From NCBI GenBank assembly GCA_005787645.1, contig SYAM01000008.1:1-5001 (forward strand): a stretch of DNA of 5,001 bases, written 5' to 3'. Below are positions 1 through 5,001 of this stretch, one piece after another. This DNA is from Actinomycetota bacterium (GTDB lineage: Bacteria; Actinomycetota; Actinomycetes; Nanopelagicales; Nanopelagicaceae). Position numbers and translations under genes: made by a program. The notes under the pieces were generated by a model. That model worked only from the letters and a program-made list of their open reading frames with translations, searched no databases and was not told the origin of the DNA. Positions within the stretch are counted from its first letter, which is position 1, and each line of letters opens with the position of its first letter.

Positions 1-282
1 GCGAAACGATGTGAAGTGCAAGTTGCGTACGCAATCGGCAAGGCCCAACCAGTGGGATTATTTGTGGAGACCTTCGGAACCGAGAGTGTTGGCGTGGAGA
101 AGATTCAGAACGCTGTGAGCCAAGTTTTCGACCTTCGCCCGGCAGCAATTATTCGCGATCTCAATCTGCTACGTCCGATTTACCGAAAGACGAGCAATTA
201 CGGCCATTTCGGTCGCCAACTCCCGGAGTTCACGTGGGAGCAGAGCGATAGAGTGGAGCAGTTGCGTAGGGCTACCAGCTAG
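1..282 (+). CDS. metK: S-adenosylmethionine synthase, C-terminal fragment (5' end outside window)
   Basis: The frame is open from base 1 and ends at TAG 280-282, giving the last 93 residues of a protein whose family is usually about 380-400 residues. The enzyme makes S-adenosylmethionine from methionine and ATP in the cytoplasm, the methyl donor that RsmB at the other end of this window uses. The fragment follows the MetK C-terminal domain closely: a RCEVQVAYAIG segment, the VETFGTE strand, FDLRPAAII, then LLRPIYRKTS and the highly conserved YGHFGR, followed by a family-typical short acidic and basic tail. The catalytic N-terminal and central motifs lie upstream and cannot be checked. GTG 16 is an internal codon, not the start, since homology begins before it. 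priA follows after 62 bases on the same strand, so co-transcription is plausible. Identification is by recalled family motifs and is very secure. Confidence 0.97.
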   Translation, partial: AKRCEVQVAYAIGKAQPVGLFVETFGTESVGVEKIQNAVSQVFDLRPAAIIRDLNLLRPIYRKTSNYGHFGRQLPEFTWEQSDRVEQLRRATS

Positions 283-322
283 TTCTCTCTCGAATCGAGA
301 ACCCCGGGCGAGGTATGTGGGT

Positions 323-327
323 AGGGG
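323..327 (+). promoter_or_regulatory. Candidate Shine-Dalgarno AGGGG upstream of priA
   Basis: AGGGG is the only good purine-rich ribosome binding site in the metK-priA gap. It sits 6 bases before the ATG at 334 but 17 bases before the priA ATG at 345. By spacing it therefore serves the short upstream frame rather than priA directly. This is inferred from sequence and spacing only. Confidence 0.45.
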
Positions 328-328
328 T

Positions 329-355
329 GAGCCATGATTGAGCCATGAGTGAGCC
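329..355 (+). repeat. 11-base tandem repeat across the priA start codon
   Basis: Bases 329-339 (GAGCCATGATT) are repeated at 340-350 (GAGCCATGAGT) with one mismatch, and a third partial copy (GAGCC) follows at 351-355. Each full copy contains an ATG, at 334 and 345. The two are 11 bases apart and so in different frames. The pattern looks like a slippage duplication of the translation start region. The repeat itself is seen directly; its origin is inference. Confidence 0.8.
334..348 (+). other. Possible four-codon upstream frame (MIEP) coupled to priA
   Basis: ATG 334 reads Met-Ile-Glu-Pro and stops at TGA 346-348. The stop overlaps the priA start ATG 345-347 as ATGA, a classic termination-reinitiation arrangement. 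AGGGG lies 6 bases upstream, a better spacing than priA's own. It could be a tiny leader that feeds ribosomes to priA, or a by-product of the 11-base duplication with no role. No peptide function is suggested. Confidence 0.3.
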
Positions 356-2315
356 GGTCGCACCACTTCGCTTGAAGCGAGAGAAAGTTGCAGCACCAGC
401 ACCGGCGCTTGCGCGCAACCTCCCGATCGCCAGCATCCTGGTTGATACCGGAGTCCTTCATCTCGATCAAGAGCTGGATTTCCTAGTTCCTGAGGAACTC
501 ACCGAGTTTCTAATATCAGGAACTTTGGTCAAAGTGCCATTTAACCGAAAACGAGTTCTTGGAGTTGTTCTCTCACGTAAAAGCAGCTCGCCATATACCG
601 GACAACTCCGATTTGTATCTGAACTTATCCGACCGTTCCCTCTAGTTACTCCCAAGGTACTTGCTTTAATCACTGAAGTGAGTCAGCACTATGGGGGAAA
701 CCGGTGGGACACTCTCAGATACGCTCTTCCAAATTTCTCGAGTAAAACAAGAACGATGGAGAGTAGTTCTGGTAGTTTGCAAGAATCTGTACATTTAGTG
801 AAGCCTGAATCGATTGATGATCGTTATTCTGTGAATTTTTGGCGGGCTCTGCAAGAAAAACCAGGAGAGAAGAGCCAGGTTCGAGCTTTTTGGGCGCCTC
901 TACCTGCGGAGAACCCTCTGCTATTCCTGAAAAAATTGATAGAGAACATCGCCGGAAGTGTCTTACTGGTGATGCCGGATTATGTAGATGTTGAGCGGAT
1001 GCACGAATTGATGACATCCTCCAACAAAGATTCCGGAAAGAAGGTAGTCACTTGGCACTCACAAATGAGCCGAGGTAAGCGAGAAGAGACCTTTATAGAG
1101 ATTCTTCAAGCAGAGCAAATCGTCGTCATTGGAGTAAGAGGCTCACTCTTCTTGCCAATCAAGAATCTCGATTTGATCATGGTTTGGGAGGAGTCGAACG
1201 ACAGCCATTGCGAACCACGTTCACCCTATTTCCATGGACGTGAAGTGGCAATCATGCGATCCAATATTGAAAAAACGCACCTCATTCTCACTGGTTCCTC
1301 ACCCTCCATGCGCTCTGCAAGTTATATAGAAAAGCGCTATGTGATTCCGCTTACCTTCACAGCGCAACGTAGTTCAAAACCGGGCATTTCGGTTGAGGCA
1401 ATAAACGAGAGGAATTCGCCAGCGGAGAATGGACGTATTTCGTCAAAGGCTTGGCAAGTAATAAAATCTGGATTGAAGAATGGACCCGTATTAATTCAGA
1501 TTCCCTTGCGGGGATATATCCAAGCTCTCTCATGCTCAAATTGTCGCAACAGAGCGCTCTGTTCTTGTGGCGGTAAATTGATACTCACCCATGAAGCGGG
1601 AGTCCCCACCTGCAGTCTTTGTCGTGACCTAAAGCGCTCGTGGAAGTGCACCTATTGCAATGGTCAACGATTGCGTCAGAACCAAATCGGTGATCTCCGA
1701 CTAACCGAAGAATTAGGGCGCGCTTTCCCGAATGAACGTGTGGTGTTCTCAAACCGTGACCACCGAATTCTTACTGTGCCTGATGAACCCTTGATCGTGG
1801 TGACTACACCTGGGTCCGAGCCATTCGCTCAATCTGGGTATGGCGCCATAGCGGTTCTTAATTCACACTTGCTTCTCGAGCGAGCGACTCTTGATTCTGA
1901 GGTGGAGACCCGAAATCGCTGGTTTTATCTGGGATCAATGGTAAAGCAAGAAGGAATCATCTACATTGACAGCGATTACACCAATCGAAATGTTCAAGCG
2001 CTTCTCCGTTGGGATCCCATTGGTATAGCACTCACAGAACTTGATGAGCGAAAGAGTTTACTTTTACCTCCGGCTGTGAGAGGCGTCGAGGTATCTGGTG
2101 AATTCAATGCTGTCGCAGAAGTAGTTCGAAATCTCCCCGGAGGGGCTCTGATTTCTCATCCGTTGCATGCAAATAGCGGTGAGAGCATGGTGTTAGTCCG
2201 AGTAAAACATCAGGAATCACCAGCGGTGATTAGCGAAATCTTCCGCCGGGTAAAGCATCAATCGGCATCTGGCGCGCGGGTCGCTCGAGTGAAAATTGAC
2301 CCAGTTTCTCTATAA
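345..2315 (+). CDS. priA: Primosomal protein N' (PriA), actinobacterial type without helicase motifs
   Basis: The 656-residue protein is a PriA homologue, the factor that recognises stalled forks and starts replisome reloading. An N-terminal region matching the PriA DNA-binding domain (about 26-125, from PIASILVDTG to YALPNF) leads into a helicase-like body. Where Walker A (GxTGSGKT) should be, near 182-192, the sequence is FWAPLPAENP, with no GKT. Where DEEH should be, near 280-284, it reads VWEES. The neighbouring GREVAIMRS (298-306) and LTGSSPS (315-321) segments remain in register. The zinc site is intact: C397, C400, C406, C408, C423, C426, C435 and C438. Later landmarks are LTEELGRAFP (453-462), TTPGSEPFA (487-495), LLRWDPIG (553-560) and LLPPAVRG (573-580). 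In bacteria with a working PriA these motifs drive ATP hydrolysis; actinobacterial PriA generally lacks them, so ATPase and helicase activity are not expected. The start is fixed because in-frame TGA 339-341 lies just upstream of ATG 345. def follows after 17 bases. Confidence 0.93.
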   Translation: MSEPVAPLRLKREKVAAPAPALARNLPIASILVDTGVLHLDQELDFLVPEELTEFLISGTLVKVPFNRKRVLGVVLSRKSSSPYTGQLRFVSELIRPFPLVTPKVLALITEVSQHYGGNRWDTLRYALPNFSSKTRTMESSSGSLQESVHLVKPESIDDRYSVNFWRALQEKPGEKSQVRAFWAPLPAENPLLFLKKLIENIAGSVLLVMPDYVDVERMHELMTSSNKDSGKKVVTWHSQMSRGKREETFIEILQAEQIVVIGVRGSLFLPIKNLDLIMVWEESNDSHCEPRSPYFHGREVAIMRSNIEKTHLILTGSSPSMRSASYIEKRYVIPLTFTAQRSSKPGISVEAINERNSPAENGRISSKAWQVIKSGLKNGPVLIQIPLRGYIQALSCSNCRNRALCSCGGKLILTHEAGVPTCSLCRDLKRSWKCTYCNGQRLRQNQIGDLRLTEELGRAFPNERVVFSNRDHRILTVPDEPLIVVTTPGSEPFAQSGYGAIAVLNSHLLLERATLDSEVETRNRWFYLGSMVKQEGIIYIDSDYTNRNVQALLRWDPIGIALTELDERKSLLLPPAVRGVEVSGEFNAVAEVVRNLPGGALISHPLHANSGESMVLVRVKHQESPAVISEIFRRVKHQSASGARVARVKIDPVSL

Positions 2316-2326
2316 AAAGGTAATAT
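2296..2326 (+). promoter_or_regulatory. Possible promoter for a leaderless def transcript
   Basis: TAATAT at 2321-2326 fits the TANNNT -10 consensus and ends 6 bases before the def GTG at 2333, the distance expected when transcription begins at the start codon. TTGACC at 2296-2301, inside the end of priA, resembles a -35 box but has a long 19-base spacer. Leaderless messages are common in actinobacteria. The alternative is that def is only read from upstream; AAAAGG (2315-2320) is a possible ribosome site but lies 12 bases from GTG, which is rather far. Inference from spacing and consensus. Confidence 0.35.
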
Positions 2327-2332
2327 ATTGAT

Positions 2333-2878
2333 GTGGCAATTCAACCAATCCGTCTCTTTGGTGATCCAATATTGGCTACTAGAGCGCAAGAAGTCGATAA
2401 TTTTGATAAAGAGATTCGGGAATTGGTCAGAGATCTCACCGACACAATGCTTGATGCCCCTGGGGCAGGTTTAGCTGCTCCACAAATTGGAGTTTCTCTG
2501 AGGGTCTTCACTTGGTCAATTGATGATGAGGTAGGGCATTTAATCAATCCTGTTCTCTCCCTTGGCGAAGAGGAGCAAGATGGCGATGAAGGGTGCCTAT
2601 CAATCCCTGGATTGAAATACCAGTGCAAAAGAGCATTTACGGTAGTTGCTGACGGTTTCACCATGCATGGTGAGCCGATGCGACTAGTCGGCGAAGAGTT
2701 GCTCGCCAGAGTATTCCAACATGAAACTGATCACCTGAATGGCATCCTTTTCGTCGATCGACTAGATAGTCAAACCAGAAAACTTGCTTTGAAGGATATA
2801 AAAGATAGTGAGTGGTTCGGTTTGAATGCTCCCCAGATAAGGATTTCACCACATGCAACTGGTGGCCTGGGTCTCTAG
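2333..2878 (+). CDS. def: Peptide deformylase
   Basis: The 181-residue enzyme removes the formyl group from the N-terminal methionine of new proteins at the ribosome exit. All three family motifs are present. GAGLAAPQIG (44-53) carries Q51. EGCLS (86-90) supplies metal ligand C88. QHETDH (129-134) supplies ligands H130 and H134 and catalytic E131. An intact metal site means an active enzyme is expected. Length is normal for the family. The tail ISPHATGGLGL (171-181) matches the SPHATxGxGL ending I recall from actinobacterial deformylases. GTG 2333 is chosen because in-frame TAA 2321-2323 lies just upstream and the protein begins with the usual xIxPIRxFGDPxL pattern. It lies 17 bases after priA, and its TAG stop shares one base with the fmt start. 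Pairing with fmt is functionally sensible, since Fmt adds the group that Def removes. Confidence 0.97.
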   Translation: MAIQPIRLFGDPILATRAQEVDNFDKEIRELVRDLTDTMLDAPGAGLAAPQIGVSLRVFTWSIDDEVGHLINPVLSLGEEEQDGDEGCLSIPGLKYQCKRAFTVVADGFTMHGEPMRLVGEELLARVFQHETDHLNGILFVDRLDSQTRKLALKDIKDSEWFGLNAPQIRISPHATGGLGL

Positions 2879-3819
2879 TGCGCGTAATACTTGCTGGAAC
2901 CCCATCGCTTGTCTTACCCATTTTCGATTCGGTTTTAAGCAGTGGAACCGAGATCATTTCGGTCATAACCAATCCACCAAAATCTCGGGGGAGAAGTGGT
3001 TCGCTCCATCCATCAGAAGTGAGTTTGTGGGCAAGGCAGCGGGGTCTTTCTGTATATGAAGAGGGCAATTTAGAGGGGATTAGCACTAGCTTATCCTCCG
3101 CAGATCTCGTGCTAGTTGTAGCCTTCGGTCAGTTGATTCCCGAAAATCTCCTCGTCCTTCCTAAGCACGGATGGGTCAATGTCCATTTCTCGCATTTGCC
3201 ACAAGCTCGAGGCGCTGCTCCTGTGCAACGATTAATAGAGGCAGGAGCAGAATCGATTGGATATAGCATTTTTCAACTCGACCAAGGAATGGATACCGGT
3301 CCGATCTTTTATCAGAGCAAGGCAGAGCCTGTCGCTGGATTAACAACTGGAGAGGTCTGGGAGATTCTCATTAATGGCGCGGCCCATCAAATTAACGAGG
3401 TTTTAGCGAGGATTTGCGGAGGGGATATCCCGACTCCACAAAGTGAATATACAGGAACAGTGGCACTAGCTCCCAAAATCTCCACCGATGAAGCCAAAGT
3501 AGTGTGGAGTGAATCTAGGGATCGAATAATCGCCAAGATATTGGCGTTTAATCCGAACCCAACGGCTTGGACCTCATTCCGCGGAGATCGTTTTCTAATT
3601 CATCGAGCCGCTTTCGTCGAGCGAAAGGATGAAGCAGCCCTTTTACCCGCAGATTCACTGACAGCAGGTAGCATCCTCAAAACAGACGCGGGTCTATGTG
3701 TGGTCTCGGGCTCTGGTTTTGTGCAACTTGTCGAAGTGCAGCCAGCGGGCAAGAGAAGGATGACAGGCGAAGAATGGTTACGAGGAGTCACACTAAATAT
3801 CGGCGAGAAATTTGAATAA
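2878..3819 (+). CDS. fmt: Methionyl-tRNA formyltransferase
   Basis: The 313-residue protein transfers a formyl group from 10-formyl-tetrahydrofolate to Met-tRNA(fMet), making the initiator used in translation. It opens with MRVILAGTP, the usual N-terminus, and is close to the E. coli length (315). The hydrolase-fold domain has NVH (101-103), S105-P108, RGAAP (111-115) and GMDTG (137-141). N101, H103 and D139 correspond to the catalytic N106, H108 and D144 of the E. coli enzyme. The C-terminal tRNA-binding domain begins near 200 with the family-like APKISTDEAKVVW and NPNPTAWTSF segments. The start is GTG 2878, whose G is the last base of the def stop TAG. The frame stays open further upstream to 2812, but that would overlap def by 67 bases and add residues the family lacks. 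No strong ribosome site precedes it; GGTGG at 2861-2865 is 12 bases away, so reinitiation from def is likely. H106 replaces the usual leucine of the SLLP motif. Confidence 0.96.
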   Translation: MRVILAGTPSLVLPIFDSVLSSGTEIISVITNPPKSRGRSGSLHPSEVSLWARQRGLSVYEEGNLEGISTSLSSADLVLVVAFGQLIPENLLVLPKHGWVNVHFSHLPQARGAAPVQRLIEAGAESIGYSIFQLDQGMDTGPIFYQSKAEPVAGLTTGEVWEILINGAAHQINEVLARICGGDIPTPQSEYTGTVALAPKISTDEAKVVWSESRDRIIAKILAFNPNPTAWTSFRGDRFLIHRAAFVERKDEAALLPADSLTAGSILKTDAGLCVVSGSGFVQLVEVQPAGKRRMTGEEWLRGVTLNIGEKFE

Positions 3820-5001
3820 ACGCAGACCGGAGCGTATCGATTCCGGGTTTGAGTCGAGAAACTTAGCCCTTAATGCGCTGCTAAAAATCGAGGGAGAAGA
3901 TGGCTACGCCAATTTGGTATTGCCAGCCGAGTTACGACGGTTTCCTCTAGAAGCTCGAGACGCTGCATTCGTCACCGAACTTGTCTATGGCACTTTACGT
4001 AAACAGATCTTTTATGACAAAGTGATTGAGAGCGCCTCCCAGAGAAAAATCGGCAAGATCGATCGAGTTCCGTTGAATATCCTTCGAATGACTGCACATC
4101 AGTTGCTAACGCTGGAGACTCCGCCGCATGCTGCTGTTGATTCCGCCGTAAGACTGGTAGTGCGGAATAAGTCAGGCTCTGCATCAGGTTTTGTAAATGC
4201 GATTTCTCGGAGGATAAGTGAAAAATCTACGTCATTCTGGATTGAACTCTTGAGTGTGGAATTAGAGGAACTTGAGAAACTTTCACTCGAATATGCCCAT
4301 CCACGATGGATAGTGGAGAAATATCTCGAACGTTTAGGGGATCTACAAGCCGTCACACGGGAGTTGGCTGCCAATAATGTGAATCCGCGCACGACGGGAG
4401 TGATCTATCCCGGAGAGCAATGGTCGAAGGAGTCGCTATCCAAGAGCCAGGAGAGTCAGTGGTCGAGAATGTGCCGATATTTGGAGGGCAACCCGGAACA
4501 TTTCGAAGAGATTCGTAGGGCGAATGGTGGAGTCCAAGATCAAGGCTCCTTTCTGGTGGCGCAGGCTCTCTTTCGGGTGGCTACTGAGCGAGGTTCTTCT
4601 CTGACTCGAAGAAGGCCCTGGCTAGACCTGTGCGCTGGACCAGGGGGTAAGGCAGCCTCATTGAGTCGTTGGGCGGAGCAATCCTCTGCCAACTTCCTCG
4701 CCCTGGAGATATCTGAACATAGAGCAGGACTACTAACTCGTATGACAGATCGGGTTGTTATCGCAGATAGCGTCAACCCGCCCATTCGCCCAGGGAGCGC
4801 ATCCATCATTCTTCTTGATGCGCCATGTTCCGGACTAGGTGCACTCCGAAGGCGACCAGATGCTCGGCACCGGAAAAAACCAGAAGAGTTGGCTGAGCTC
4901 ATCTCTTTGCAACGACGGTTGATGGTATCGGCAACGGATCTCTTATCTGACGACGGAATCCTTGGGTATGTGACCTGCTCACCGCTAAGAGAAGAGACCA
5001 C
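3812..5001 (+). CDS. rsmB: 16S rRNA m5C967 methyltransferase RsmB (Sun/Fmu), 3' end outside window
   Basis: The frame is open from TTG 3812 to the window edge, giving 396 residues. The protein should methylate C5 of a 16S rRNA cytosine (C967 in E. coli) using S-adenosylmethionine. A NusB-like RNA-binding domain occupies about residues 15-140, with RDAAFVTELVYGTLR and ILRMTAHQLL as its clearest parts. The methyltransferase domain has LDLCAGPGGK (271-280) for cofactor binding, E299 in ALEIS, D319, then DAPCSGLG (336-343) with C339, and YVTCSP with C389, the expected nucleophile. The fold and both catalytic cysteines are thus intact. E. coli RsmB has 429 residues, so perhaps 50-60 residues are missing. 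TTG 3812 is the only standard start between in-frame TAA 3794-3796 and the NusB-like domain. GGCGAG (3802-3807) lies 4 bases ahead. The gene overlaps the end of fmt by 8 bases, suggesting coupled translation, and fmt-rsmB adjacency is widespread in bacteria. The N-terminal 16 residues are basic and poorly conserved, so the start is the least certain part. Confidence 0.94.
   Translation, partial: MNKRRPERIDSGFESRNLALNALLKIEGEDGYANLVLPAELRRFPLEARDAAFVTELVYGTLRKQIFYDKVIESASQRKIGKIDRVPLNILRMTAHQLLTLETPPHAAVDSAVRLVVRNKSGSASGFVNAISRRISEKSTSFWIELLSVELEELEKLSLEYAHPRWIVEKYLERLGDLQAVTRELAANNVNPRTTGVIYPGEQWSKESLSKSQESQWSRMCRYLEGNPEHFEEIRRANGGVQDQGSFLVAQALFRVATERGSSLTRRRPWLDLCAGPGGKAASLSRWAEQSSANFLALEISEHRAGLLTRMTDRVVIADSVNPPIRPGSASIILLDAPCSGLGALRRRPDARHRKKPEELAELISLQRRLMVSATDLLSDDGILGYVTCSPLREET

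Noticed and set aside
282..302. Inverted repeat GTTCTC ... GAGAAC just after metK, a possible terminator
   Set aside because: The stem is only six pairs with a nine-base loop and no T run follows, so it does not support a factor-independent terminator.
2131..2146. Short GC-rich palindrome around CTCCCCGGAG near the end of priA
   Set aside because: It is inside a well-conserved reading frame, short, and without a T run, so it is most likely a chance feature of coding sequence.
2341..2664. 107-codon open frame on the - strand
   Set aside because: It is antisense to def, which has all three catalytic motifs in its own frame.
2812..2877. Upstream extension of fmt to a GTG at 2812
   Set aside because: It would overlap the end of def by 67 bases and add 22 residues before the conserved MRVILAGTP N-terminus; GTG 2878 fits the family start.
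2658..3086. 142-codon open frame on the - strand
   Set aside because: It runs antisense across the def-fmt junction, both of which are clear genes on the + strand, and resembles no known protein.
4540..5001. 153-codon open frame on the - strand
   Set aside because: It lies wholly inside rsmB, whose frame carries the intact CAGPGGK, DAPCSG and TCS motifs; the antisense translation shows no recognisable domain.

Overview
The window holds five genes, all on the + strand and packed nearly end to end: the 3' end of metK, then priA, def and fmt complete, then rsmB (sun/fmu) cut off by the right edge. The largest gap is the 62 bases between metK and priA, and there is no stretch over 300 bases without a gene. 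I see no tRNA, rRNA, CRISPR array, insertion sequence or prophage signal.

The likely source is an actinobacterium of unusually moderate GC. The strongest evidence is the PriA. It keeps all eight zinc-binding cysteines and the general PriA layout but has lost both the Walker A loop and the DEAH-type Walker B motif, which is the hallmark of actinobacterial PriA. The peptide deformylase ends in the SPHATxGxGL tail common in actinobacterial deformylases. The order metK ... priA ... fmt-rsmB is also typical of that phylum. By eye the base composition is near even, with many A/T third codon positions, unlike high-GC Streptomyces or Mycobacterium. Small-genome freshwater lineages (acI/Nanopelagicales-like) or other reduced actinobacteria would fit, but this is inference and no search was run.

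Layout: 1-282 metK C-terminus; 283-344 a short gap with an 11-base tandem duplication at the priA start; 345-2315 priA; 2316-2332 a 17-base gap that may carry a promoter for a leaderless def message; 2333-2878 def; 2878-3819 fmt, sharing one base with def; 3812-5001 rsmB, overlapping fmt by 8 bases and continuing past the window. The last gene has no stop inside the window.

The genes form a housekeeping group. MetK makes S-adenosylmethionine, which RsmB uses to methylate 16S rRNA. Fmt formylates initiator Met-tRNA and Def removes the formyl group from new proteins. PriA belongs to replication restart. Nothing here looks like a new biological system. The points most worth a second look are the helicase-dead PriA, the duplicated priA start site with its four-codon upstream frame, and the possible leaderless def promoter.
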